NCBI GenBank assembly: GCA_964465385.1
Contig: CAYXIM010000094.1
Coordinates: 1 to 5,497 of the forward strand
Source of the DNA: JAAYBY01 sp964465385
Lineage (GTDB): Bacteria; Bacillota; Clostridia; Saccharofermentanales; UBA5734
DNA: 5,497 nucleotides
Direction of reading: 5' to 3'
Shown here: positions 1 to 5,497 of the stretch, in pieces
Layout of the letters: each line of letters begins with the position of its first letter
Position numbering within the stretch: position 1 is the first letter of the stretch
Position numbers and translations under genes: made by a program
Notes under the pieces: model-generated
The model's database searches: none
What the model was told of the DNA's origin: nothing
Seen by the model: the letters and a program-made list of their open reading frames with translations, nothing else

Positions 1-2
1 TT

Positions 3-137
3 TTCGGCCGTTCCGAAAGCATCGTCATCGTTGACGGCGCCATGGATCTGGGCCAGTTCGGCTACATCTACTTCATCGACTGGGATCAGGTCCGCGCCCG
101 TCCCAGAACCGTTCAGGTCCAAGTCCTGGGCGAATAA
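3..137 (+). CDS. 3' end of an unrecognised protein gene (partial)
   Basis: An open frame runs from the window edge to a TAA stop at 135-137 and encodes the last 44 residues of a protein whose start lies outside the window. The tail begins FGRSESIVIVDGAMD and ends VQVQVLGE. It alternates hydrophobic and polar residues and is rich in aromatics (FGYIYFIDW), which suggests a beta-strand-rich C-terminal domain. I do not recognise the family and assign no function. Support for coding comes from the GC-rich third codon positions and from the strong terminator 24 bases after the stop. It is transcribed towards the minus-strand operon, so the two units converge. The upstream sequence would be needed to identify it. 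Confidence 0.6.
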   Translation, partial: FGRSESIVIVDGAMDLGQFGYIYFIDWDQVRARPRTVQVQVLGE

Positions 138-160
138 AATAACCGTTAACCCTGCATGAG

Positions 161-189
161 AAAACCCGGTGCCAGCACCGGGTTTTTTT
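161..189 (+). terminator. Rho-independent terminator between convergent genes, possibly bidirectional
   Basis: A perfect hairpin pairs AAAACCCGGTG (161-171) with CACCGGGTTTT (176-186) around a CCAG loop, and a run of seven T (183-189) follows. It sits 24 bases after the stop of the plus-strand partial gene and should terminate it. Read on the minus strand, the same stem is followed by four T (complement of 161-164), so it may also end the operon converging from the right. In that direction the stem begins only 2 bases after the TGA stop (191-189), closer than usual, so a terminating ribosome could hinder folding. Confidence 0.85.
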
Positions 190-1175
190 CATGGCAGGGT
201 TTCTTTCACCAGCCGGACCATCTCGGCAGCCCAGCTGAGCGGCACGGGCGGGTCTGGCCGGTCTCCCACAAGGTAGGAGACCGCTTCAAAAAACTGCCGT
301 TCATAATTCTTTGTCGGATCCAGGACAACAGGTTGCTTTTCAAAGGCCCCGCTTTGGGTGGTGCCAACATACAAGCCTTCCGGATACAGCCCGCCTCCTT
401 TGACACAGCAATGGATCATGCCGCCTTCAAACAGCAGGCGGCATTCATCGGTGTGAGGGCCTGAGTAACCGGAGCAGGTGATGGTGTAGGGGGTTCCCTG
501 GTCACCAACGCCCATCATGGCATAGGATGAGGGAATTTCATAACCTGGTTTTTCACACAAGTACTGGGCCGACAGCTGAACGGTTTTTTGCTTGAGAAAA
601 AAGTGGACCCGGTCCAGCTGGTGGACGCCGTAATTCAAGGCGATGCCCCCACCGGATGCTTCGTTGGACAGTTGCCAGTCGGAACGGCCGTCCCAGAAAT
701 AGTGGGTGTGGATATGATCTGAAATGCCCAGCAGGCGACCCAGGTCGTTTTTCTCGATGAAGGCAGCCGCCTCCTGAAAAACCGCATGGTATCGCTGGGT
801 GTGACAAACGGTCGCTTTGATGGCATGTTTTTCAGCCGCATCCATCATCTCCTGGCATTCCTGGTAGGTGTTGGCCAGGGCTTTTTCAATGATGATGTCC
901 AGGCCCCGTTCAGCACAGGCGATAAAGGCATCCCGGTGCAGCTGGTGTGACAGGTTGATCAAGACCGCATCCAGGTCCTCTTGTTCGATCATCTCCCGCC
1001 AATCCTGATAAATCGCACAGTCGATACCCAAGTCATGGGCAACCTGCCTGGCCTTGGCTTCGGTCCGGTTGGAAAGGGCAACCAGACGCGCCTGAGGGTG
1101 AGCCAGAAGAGCCGATGCATTGGGTCGGGCGATGAAACCGGCACCCATCATGCCGAAACGAATGGGTCGGGTCAT
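189..1175 (-). CDS. Gfo/Idh/MocA family NAD(P)-dependent oxidoreductase
   Basis: Predicted cytosolic dehydrogenase of 328 residues, close to the usual family length. It is expected to oxidise or reduce a hydroxyl/keto group on a sugar, inositol or related polyol using NAD(P). An N-terminal Rossmann fold is shown by GMMGAGFIA (residues 8-16). The family's catalytic lysine motif, usually EKP, appears as IIIEKA with Lys98. The C-terminal alpha/beta domain carries GGGIALNYGVHQLD (about 175-188), the conserved motif with His185 and Asp188. I chose the ATG at 1175 because an AGGAGGT site lies 7 bases upstream. An ATG 12 codons earlier (1211) lacks a good site and would overlap the preceding gene. 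It is last in the putative four-gene operon, 29 bases after the aldo/keto reductase. The substrate is not identifiable, because family members act on many sugars. Confidence 0.93.
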   Translation of the reverse strand: MTRPIRFGMMGAGFIARPNASALLAHPQARLVALSNRTEAKARQVAHDLGIDCAIYQDWREMIEQEDLDAVLINLSHQLHRDAFIACAERGLDIIIEKALANTYQECQEMMDAAEKHAIKATVCHTQRYHAVFQEAAAFIEKNDLGRLLGISDHIHTHYFWDGRSDWQLSNEASGGGIALNYGVHQLDRVHFFLKQKTVQLSAQYLCEKPGYEIPSSYAMMGVGDQGTPYTITCSGYSGPHTDECRLLFEGGMIHCCVKGGGLYPEGLYVGTTQSGAFEKQPVVLDPTKNYERQFFEAVSYLVGDRPDPPVPLSWAAEMVRLVKETLP

Positions 1176-1182
1176 GGTTTTT

Positions 1183-1189
1183 ACCTCCT
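1183..1189 (-). promoter_or_regulatory. Ribosome binding site AGGAGGT that sets the oxidoreductase start
   Basis: The minus strand reads AGGAGGT, a near-perfect complement of the 16S rRNA 3' end, 7 bases before the ATG at 1175. If translation started at the longer in-frame ATG (1211), this site would lie inside the coding region. It is therefore the main evidence for the shorter protein, which begins MTRPIRFG just before the Rossmann motif. Confidence 0.85.
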
Positions 1190-1204
1190 GGATCAGGGTG
1201 CCGT

Positions 1205-2131
1205 CTACCACAAGGCAGGGTTCAACAAGCGATCCGGCACCTGGGCAAACAGGCGTTTGGCCTCCTGTTGTCCTTTTTCAGACAGGCCTGGCCCTTCAAT
1301 CAGTCGCACATTTTCGGTGACCTGTTCAATCGTTTCTGCCCCAATCACCAGGCTGGTGATTTCCGGCAGATCACGCACAAAGGATAGGGCCAACTGAGCG
1401 ACAGACAGCTTCTCTTGTGCGGCCAGGTTTCGCAAAGCCGTCAAGTAAGGGGCAGCCTGGACCAGGTTGGCCGGCAGCTGCTCTGGATCCATGAAGAAGA
1501 GGCCTTGCAAAAAGACGCTTCGAGCAAAAACCAGGCAATCCCGCTCGTGCAGCTGGGCCAGGTGGCCCGAGGCGATCAGGCGCTGGTCAAACAGGCTGAT
1601 GGGAATCTGGGTGGCCTGGAAGACATCGTGTTGAAACATAACGTCCAGATCTGGTCCATAGTAGACAGACGCACCCGCCAGGCCAACCAGCCCTTCTGAG
1701 ATCAACCGTTCCATCAATTTAGCCAAGAAGGCACCGTGTTGATGCAGGTCTTGCGGGCTGTGCATGAGGTAGATGGGAACCTGCGTCAGGCCCAGATGAT
1801 TAAGCGATTGCTCCAGCTGGCCACGAACGGCTTTTTCAATCGCTGCCTGGCTGCCTTGCTCATCGGGACCCAGTTTGTACTTGGTTACGATCAACTGGTC
1901 TTTGGCCTCAGTTTTTTTGAAATAGCGGCCTAAAACGGCCTCAGAATCGCCATAGGCGGCTGCTGTGTCAAAACTTTTAATACCCAGTGCCTCGCTTTGC
2001 GCCAGCAGGGCATGGCTTTTGCTTTCATCAGGCTTGCCGGAGACATTGGCGATGCCGTAGGCCAACCCCAGCTGGACCGTGCCCAGGGTCAGGGCTGTCA
2101 CGGACACCCCCCGTTTGGTGATGCTTATCAT
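1205..2131 (-). CDS. Aldo/keto reductase family protein
   Basis: Predicted cytosolic NAD(P)H-dependent carbonyl reductase or alcohol dehydrogenase of 308 residues with the TIM-barrel layout of the aldo/keto reductase superfamily. The catalytic tetrad appears intact: Asp55 and Tyr60 in FDTAAAYGDSE, Lys84 in VTKYK, and His124 in YLMHS. Barrel-strand motifs GLAGASVYY (150-158) and ARSVFLQGLF (203-212) follow. The C-terminal cofactor-binding signature IGAETIEQVTENV (263-275) has the expected Gln and Glu-Asn. The ATG at 2131 is preceded by AGGGAGG, 5 bases away, which overlaps the TAA stop of the aldolase gene. The gap is 11 bases, which indicates cotranscription and likely coupled translation. 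Next to an aldolase, one plausible role is reducing a released aldehyde such as lactaldehyde or glycolaldehyde. That is inference from context, and oxidising or reducing a sugar is equally possible. Confidence 0.93.
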   Translation of the reverse strand: MISITKRGVSVTALTLGTVQLGLAYGIANVSGKPDESKSHALLAQSEALGIKSFDTAAAYGDSEAVLGRYFKKTEAKDQLIVTKYKLGPDEQGSQAAIEKAVRGQLEQSLNHLGLTQVPIYLMHSPQDLHQHGAFLAKLMERLISEGLVGLAGASVYYGPDLDVMFQHDVFQATQIPISLFDQRLIASGHLAQLHERDCLVFARSVFLQGLFFMDPEQLPANLVQAAPYLTALRNLAAQEKLSVAQLALSFVRDLPEITSLVIGAETIEQVTENVRLIEGPGLSEKGQQEAKRLFAQVPDRLLNPALW

Positions 2132-2142
2132 GCTTGCCTCCC

Positions 2143-2922
2143 TTATGGTGTCAGCCGCTGGCGGTAGGCCTGGGCAATTTGGTTGAAATACTGGCCCAGA
2201 GCCACCACATCAGCACCCAGGTTAAGGAACTGGTAACCCATGTCAAAGAGCTGGTTCATGTTGCCAACCCCACCGACTGTTCCTGCAAATTTACCGTACT
2301 TGGCTGCAGCCTGTGCCACTTTTTCACGGGCACTGATGAGATCTGGGTGGTCAAAAACACCCGGGTGTCCCAAGGAGTGGCTGAAGTCACCCGGCCCAAA
2401 GAAAAGCATGTCAATACCGGGCAGCTCAGCGATCGCTTCCAGTTCGGCCATGGGTTCCACATCTTCGATTTGAACAATCACCAGGCGCTCCCGGTTGGCC
2501 TGCTCCAAATAGGCTAAAAAGTCTATCTGGGTGAAGGCACCGTCTGCGTTGCCGCCATCGACCGGCCTGAGGCCGATGGGATGAAATTTGGTTTGCCGGG
2601 CGACCTGCTTGGCATCCTCAAGGCTCATGATGTGCGGCACCATGATACCAGTCGCATCCATTTCGAGCGGCCAGATCAGCGAGCTGTAGGCGCCTCGTGG
2701 CACACGGACGATGATGTCCAGATCATAGGCTTTTGCAGCCAGGATCTGTTTTTCGATCTGACTCAAGTCGTTGGGGACATGTTCCATGTCGGTCCAGACA
2801 CAGTCAAATCCGGCCAGGCCCGCGATCTCAACAGAGCGCGAATCTGCCAGATTCAACTTGACACAGGATGCTGTTTGCCCGCTACGGAGCAGTTTGAGTA
2901 CCTTGCTGGGTTTCATGTTCAT
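2143..2922 (-). CDS. HpcH/HpaI family class II aldolase (2-keto-3-deoxy acid aldolase-like)
   Basis: Predicted cytosolic metal-dependent aldolase of 259 residues, typical for the HpcH/HpaI branch of the phosphoenolpyruvate/pyruvate TIM-barrel superfamily. Members cleave 4-hydroxy-2-oxo acids, for example 2-keto-3-deoxy sugar acids, to pyruvate plus an aldehyde. The key residues known from the HpaI group are visible: His48 in TDMEH, Arg73 in VRVP, and the metal ligands Glu153 (QIED) and Asp179 (FFGPGDFSHSLG). The substrate-loop motif GIMVPHI (92-98) is also present. The region after GLRP (117-120) reads VDGGNADG and departs from the usual G-x-R-G pattern, so substrate range may differ from HpaI or RhmA. 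The start at 2922 has GGGAGG 7 bases upstream, and its ATG overlaps the preceding TGA by four bases (ATGA), implying translational coupling. The exact substrate is unknown. Confidence 0.92.
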   Translation of the reverse strand: MNMKPSKVLKLLRSGQTASCVKLNLADSRSVEIAGLAGFDCVWTDMEHVPNDLSQIEKQILAAKAYDLDIIVRVPRGAYSSLIWPLEMDATGIMVPHIMSLEDAKQVARQTKFHPIGLRPVDGGNADGAFTQIDFLAYLEQANRERLVIVQIEDVEPMAELEAIAELPGIDMLFFGPGDFSHSLGHPGVFDHPDLISAREKVAQAAAKYGKFAGTVGGVGNMNQLFDMGYQFLNLGADVVALGQYFNQIAQAYRQRLTP

Positions 2923-4049
2923 GCGTGTTCCTCCCTGTTTTCAGTTGGGTAACGGCCGTAAGTATCAACCAGTTCTGCCATCAGCTTGATGCGCTGCACT
3001 GAAGTTCCTGGCGGGACCTGATCCCCAGCTGACTGAACCAGCCGGCTGGACACATGTCTTAAATCCAGCCAGTCGCGCACGTGCCGGATGAACGTTTTTT
3101 CAGGGGTTTCGGGTAACCACATGGTTGGCGCAATGCCGCCCATGATGACCATGTCGTTTCCAGCCTGTTGCCGGATTTGAGCAGGTGTCAGATCGCCATT
3201 GGGTGTGGGTGTGCAGGCATCAGCCACATCGATGCCTGCCTCAGCCAGAAGGCCGATCAGGCCGTTCATCCGGCCGTCGATGTGGGCGGAGACTGTCTTC
3301 CCCTGCTGGTGCAGGCAGTCGGCGATGGCACGGTAGTGGTCCAGGCTGTGTTGTCTGAAAAGGTTGGGTGACTGGACGTCGCTGGATAGGTTGTCTGTAA
3401 AGAAAAGATGTGGTGCTGGGCTCAAGGCGTAGAGCTGGGCCAGTTCCAGCTGCCGCTCATTGTGCAGGCGGATATAGGCCTCAGTCAGGTCAGGTTCATC
3501 CATGAGGGCGTAAACCGTTTTTTCAACCCCCATGTAATAGGAAATCAAAGAGCCCAGACCGGTGTAAGCCAGGTTTGGAAAGCCCAGGCCGATATCACCG
3601 GCCAGTTCTTCAATGGCTTGCCAGCGTTCATAACGCGCTGCGAAACGCTTATGTTCCAGGGCATAGATGAGGATGCGCAAATCTTGCGGGCTCTCAACCA
3701 AATGTTTCTCAATATCCCAAGAGAAGCTGGTGGCGTTCCAGCGGCGGATCATGGTCAGCTTGCCCAGTTTGGTGGCAAAGCTTTCAACGGCCCGTTCGCC
3801 ATCAATTTTTCGGGTCCGCTCCACGGCATCTTCGTACCATTCATCATGTAAGCTGACGGAGCCGATGTACCAGCCTGCCTGAACGTCCCGGTGAAAAGCC
3901 AGGGTTTGCTGCATATCACCGCCTGCTTCATACAGGTTCCAGAGCACTCCCGCTTCAGCTTGAAGCCAGTGGCCCAGATCCGCAAACCAGGGGACACGAT
4001 CGGGCGTCTTTCCTTGTAGAACAGCCAACAGTCTTTGTTTTTCAGTCAT
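2919..4049 (-). CDS. Uroporphyrinogen decarboxylase (URO-D) superfamily protein, atypical metal site
   Basis: This 376-residue protein belongs to the URO-D/MtaA/CmuA TIM-barrel superfamily. Its N terminus (MTEKQRLLAVLQGKTPDRVP, 1-20) is the family's characteristic opening. HIDGR (256-260), the strand MGGIA (303-307) and the C-terminal SAGDQVPPGTSVQRI (340-354) match the conserved late barrel strands. In zinc-dependent methyltransferases (MtaA/CmuA) the ligands are His-x-Cys plus a later Cys. Here the equivalent positions appear to be His256, Asp258 and Asp343, so a standard thiol-activating zinc site looks absent. Heme biosynthesis is unlikely, since no heme genes are near and the gene leads a catabolic-type operon. 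No corrinoid protein is present either. The ATG at 4049 has AGAAGG 5 bases upstream and follows a candidate promoter. The function is unknown; a lyase, decarboxylase or demethylase on the operon's substrate is possible. The family call is firm and the reaction is open. Confidence 0.88.
   Translation of the reverse strand: MTEKQRLLAVLQGKTPDRVPWFADLGHWLQAEAGVLWNLYEAGGDMQQTLAFHRDVQAGWYIGSVSLHDEWYEDAVERTRKIDGERAVESFATKLGKLTMIRRWNATSFSWDIEKHLVESPQDLRILIYALEHKRFAARYERWQAIEELAGDIGLGFPNLAYTGLGSLISYYMGVEKTVYALMDEPDLTEAYIRLHNERQLELAQLYALSPAPHLFFTDNLSSDVQSPNLFRQHSLDHYRAIADCLHQQGKTVSAHIDGRMNGLIGLLAEAGIDVADACTPTPNGDLTPAQIRQQAGNDMVIMGGIAPTMWLPETPEKTFIRHVRDWLDLRHVSSRLVQSAGDQVPPGTSVQRIKLMAELVDTYGRYPTENREEHA
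2930..2935 (-). promoter_or_regulatory. Ribosome binding site GGGAGG of the aldolase gene
   Basis: The minus strand reads GGGAGG within the last codons of the URO-D-like gene, 7 bases before the ATG at 2922. A second in-frame ATG at 2916 would be 13 bases away, which is too far, so this site favours the MNMK start and the four-base overlap with the upstream gene. Confidence 0.75.
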
Positions 4050-4083
4050 GGGTGCCTTCTTTCAGCCGGACGGCAAAAGATGA

Positions 4084-4104
4084 TTCATGTGTTATGATAA
4101 TGAA
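4084..4104. repeat. Short inverted repeat around the candidate -10 (possible operator)
   Basis: TTCAT (4084-4088) and ATGAA (4100-4104) form a five-base inverted repeat with an 11-base spacer that covers the candidate -10 element. Its position would suit a repressor site. The arms are short in AT-rich DNA, so chance is a real possibility. Confidence 0.2.
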
Positions 4105-4122
4105 CTTGCCTGGGAAATGCAA
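4094..4122 (-). promoter_or_regulatory. Candidate sigma-70-type promoter of the four-gene operon
   Basis: On the minus strand a -10-like TATCAT (complement of 4094-4099, 5 of 6 consensus bases) lies 17 bases downstream of a -35-like TTGCAT (complement of 4117-4122, only TTG matching). Transcription would start near 4087 and leave a leader of about 38 bases before the ATG at 4049. It lies just downstream of the terminator of the transporter gene, where a fresh promoter would be expected. The weak -35 would suit an activator-dependent promoter. The call rests on spacing and position alone. Confidence 0.4.
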
Positions 4123-4132
4123 TGCATGGTTT

Positions 4133-4147
4133 GGCCTGCGGCAGGCC
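4133..4147. repeat. GC-rich hairpin between the transporter gene and the operon
   Basis: GGCCT (4133-4137) pairs with AGGCC (4143-4147) around a five-base loop; the whole element is nearly a perfect palindrome. On the minus strand it has no T run and so is not a standard terminator. On the plus strand it is followed by TGTTTT, but no plus-strand gene is there. It shares TGCGGCAGG (4137-4145) with the terminator hairpin to its right (4177-4185), exactly 40 bases away, so one may be a duplicate of the other. Confidence 0.45.
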
Positions 4148-4161
4148 TGTTTTACAAGCAG

Positions 4162-4193
4162 GCAAAAGCCCCGCCTTGCGGCAGGGCCTTTGC
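4162..4193 (-). terminator. Rho-independent terminator of the substrate-binding protein gene
   Basis: Read on the minus strand, GCCCTGCC (complement of 4180-4187) and GGCGGGGC (complement of 4168-4175) form an eight-pair stem with one G-T pair, closed by a GCAA tetraloop. AAA and TTT tracts extend the stem on either side through another G-T pair. Four T follow the GC-rich core, a modest U tract. It begins about 31 bases after the TAA stop at 4226-4224 and separates the transporter gene from the downstream operon, perhaps with partial read-through. Confidence 0.75.
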
Positions 4194-4194
4194 T

Positions 4195-4207
4195 TTGCAT
4201 CATGCAA
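4195..4207. repeat. Small perfect inverted repeat TTGCA-TCA-TGCAA
   Basis: Five-base arms TTGCA (4195-4199) and TGCAA (4203-4207) flank TCA, between the transporter stop codon and its terminator. Related TGCA-containing sequence recurs at 4117-4127, overlapping the candidate -35. Together they could be binding sites for one regulator, but the arms are short and the function is unproven. Confidence 0.3.
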
Positions 4208-4223
4208 CGATGTGTGTGATTGA

Positions 4224-5497
4224 TTACTCGCCAGCGTTGATGGTCCATTTGTCGAGATAGCGCTCGTAGTTGGACCACTCGTTGGACAGGACCAGCTCAG
4301 ACGGCAGGTTCACGCGGGCCTTGTTGAAGACCTGGATGTTCTTGAGTGAGAACATCGGAATGTGCCAGAGCATTTCTTCTGTTTCAACGACCTGAAGCTC
4401 GTTGAGGATTTCGTTACGGCGGCCTGCCTCTGTGGTCACCCATAGTTCTTCGAGCAGATCGTCCATCAGGGTGATGCCTGTGGGATGCAGGAACTTGGTC
4501 ACACCTGCGGCAATGGTCGCGGAATGGAAGCCGTTGTAAGCTTCTTCGACGGCCATGGCTGACAAGCCGGCATAGGTCAGGTTATAGTCGCGAACTTCGT
4601 ACAGCTGGGCGGTGATGTCACCGGTCAGGAGGATCCAGTCCGCATCGATGCCAACCTCAGACAGGTAGTAGACGACCGTATCCATGAAGTCTGCACTGCC
4701 CTGGTCTGCATAGTAGCAAGCCAGTCGGACCGGTTTGCTGAAGTCAAAGCCTGCATCTTCAAGCAGGGTTCTGGCCAGTTCCGGGTCATATTTGAGGTCA
4801 TAGACGTCTTTGTTGCAGTAATCGAAAGCGGTCGGCACCTTGCTGTTGATCAGAGCGGCCTGTTCGGGCATCAACTCATCAATCAGGGCCTGGCGATCGA
4901 TGGCGTGTGCAAAGGCGCGGCGAGCTTCAAGTTTGGAGAAGGGATCGTTGCCTTCGCCCTTGACGCCGTAGCTGTTCCAGTTGAAATAACGGACAAAGTA
5001 AATGTCCACGAAGTTCATCTCGTAGTTGGGGTTCTGGCAGGCGGAGACAGCCGTTTCCAGGTCATTGACGTGGAAGAAGTCAATCTCGTCAGCCATGGCG
5101 CGTGCAGCGTAGTCAGCCTGTGTCATCTGGGTCATCTTGACCTGCTGGATCAGCGGCTTGTCGCCGAAGTAGTCATCGAACACTTCAAGCAGTGCGTAGT
5201 CATTGGGCTTGAATTCTTTGACCATGTAGGGGCCTGTGCCGTTCGGCCAGTCATAGAGCTCAGAAGAGTTCAGGGTCAGCGGATCCAGTCCTTCAAGGTT
5301 GTGGCGTGCGAAAATGTTGAACTGTGCCATGGCCAGCAGGAAAGTACCAGACGGTTTTTCCATGTCGATGGTCAGGACGTTTCCGTCAACGGAGATGCCT
5401 TCGACGTCGTCGGCTGCACTCTTGCTGTCGTCGTCCGCAAAATCTTTTGCACCCTTGATGGTCATGATGGCGCCTTTGATCACGGCGTTGACCTGCG
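4224..5497 (-). CDS. ABC transporter substrate-binding protein, family 5 (OppA/DppA type), 5' partial
   Basis: This is the C-terminal 423 residues or so of an extracytoplasmic solute-binding protein that delivers ligand to an ABC importer. The SBP_bac_5 family usually handles oligopeptides, nickel chelates or some oligosaccharides. Family landmarks in order are: IKGAKDFADDD and VEGI (about 5455-5395), the hallmark GTGPYMV with an acidic/aromatic stretch ending DDYFGDKP (about 5240-5155), AFAHAIDR (about 4916-4893), and YDPELARTLLEDAGF (about 4790-4746). The reading frame stays open to the window edge, so the signal peptide or lipobox and roughly the first 100-150 residues are missing. A GTG at 5483 is internal. 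It ends at TAA 4226-4224 and is followed by its own terminator. Permease and ATPase genes are not in the window. Its neighbourhood suggests a carbohydrate-like rather than peptide ligand, but this is inference. Confidence 0.93.
   Translation of the reverse strand, partial: QVNAVIKGAIMTIKGAKDFADDDSKSAADDVEGISVDGNVLTIDMEKPSGTFLLAMAQFNIFARHNLEGLDPLTLNSSELYDWPNGTGPYMVKEFKPNDYALLEVFDDYFGDKPLIQQVKMTQMTQADYAARAMADEIDFFHVNDLETAVSACQNPNYEMNFVDIYFVRYFNWNSYGVKGEGNDPFSKLEARRAFAHAIDRQALIDELMPEQAALINSKVPTAFDYCNKDVYDLKYDPELARTLLEDAGFDFSKPVRLACYYADQGSADFMDTVVYYLSEVGIDADWILLTGDITAQLYEVRDYNLTYAGLSAMAVEEAYNGFHSATIAAGVTKFLHPTGITLMDDLLEELWVTTEAGRRNEILNELQVVETEEMLWHIPMFSLKNIQVFNKARVNLPSELVLSNEWSNYERYLDKWTINAGE

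Noticed and set aside
156..464. Plus-strand open frame of 102 codons
   Set aside because: It begins within the terminator region and lies opposite the well-supported oxidoreductase gene. It has no ribosome binding site and no recognisable protein motifs.
1176..1211. Twelve-codon N-terminal extension of the Gfo/Idh/MocA gene to an upstream ATG at 1211
   Set aside because: The AGGAGGT site lies inside this stretch, 7 bases before the ATG at 1175. The longer start would overlap the aldo/keto reductase gene and has no good ribosome binding site of its own.
3408..3851. Plus-strand open frame of 147 codons
   Set aside because: It lies entirely opposite the URO-D-like gene, whose conserved motifs show the true frame. 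No ribosome binding site or recognisable domain supports it.
2919..4049. Genuine heme-pathway HemE
   Set aside because: The late barrel motifs resemble the catabolic and methyltransferase-like paralogues, and the operon contains no heme genes, so the hemE symbol was not assigned.
4042..4278. Minus-strand open frame of 78 codons spanning the intergenic region
   Set aside because: It reads through the terminator hairpin and overlaps both flanking real genes in another frame. The translation is rich in Arg, His and Cys and shows no family motif.
5481..5483. GTG at the right end as a start codon for the substrate-binding protein
   Set aside because: The frame stays open to the window edge and the residues on either side fit the middle of a family-5 binding protein, so the gene continues beyond the window.
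1..5497. CRISPR arrays, insertion sequences, tRNA or rRNA genes
   Set aside because: No regularly spaced repeats, transposase motifs, terminal inverted repeats or RNA-gene-like sequences were seen on reading both strands.

Overview
The window comes from a bacterial chromosome of moderate GC content. Strong AGGAGG-like ribosome binding sites precede the minus-strand genes, and the encoded families are catabolic and transport proteins. This fits a fermentative, heterotrophic anaerobe, for example a Clostridia-like Firmicute or a similar lineage. That placement is inference only, because no phylogenetic marker gene is present.

Layout from left to right: the 3' end of an unrecognised plus-strand gene (3-137) is followed by a strong hairpin terminator (161-189). 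That terminator lies between this gene and a long minus-strand gene set converging on it. The minus-strand set, read in transcription order, starts with the end of an ABC-transporter substrate-binding protein gene (5497-4224, 5' end outside the window). Next is a 174-base intergenic region holding a rho-independent terminator for that gene and a candidate promoter. Then come four tightly packed genes: a uroporphyrinogen-decarboxylase (URO-D) superfamily protein (4049-2919), an HpcH/HpaI-type class II aldolase (2922-2143), an aldo/keto reductase (2131-1205) and a Gfo/Idh/MocA NAD(P)-dependent oxidoreductase (1175-189). The gaps are a 4-base ATGA overlap, 11 bases and 29 bases, so these four are very probably one operon.

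The genes look like a small catabolic module. A family-5 solute-binding protein would capture an oligopeptide- or glycoside-like solute. Gfo/Idh and aldo/keto reductase enzymes would carry out redox steps on sugar-like compounds or aldehydes. The aldolase would cleave a 2-keto-3-deoxy acid type intermediate to pyruvate (or a related oxoacid) plus an aldehyde. The URO-D superfamily member has no assigned role. Its sequence argues against classic heme synthesis and also against standard zinc-dependent MtaA/CmuA methyl transfer, because the expected Cys ligands are replaced by Asp. No corrinoid protein or other heme gene is nearby. The substrate cannot be read from the sequence.

No mobile element, CRISPR array, tRNA or rRNA was seen. 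The most interesting items are the atypical URO-D paralogue leading the operon, the operon's unusual enzyme set, and the hairpin-rich, TGCA-rich intergenic region upstream of it.
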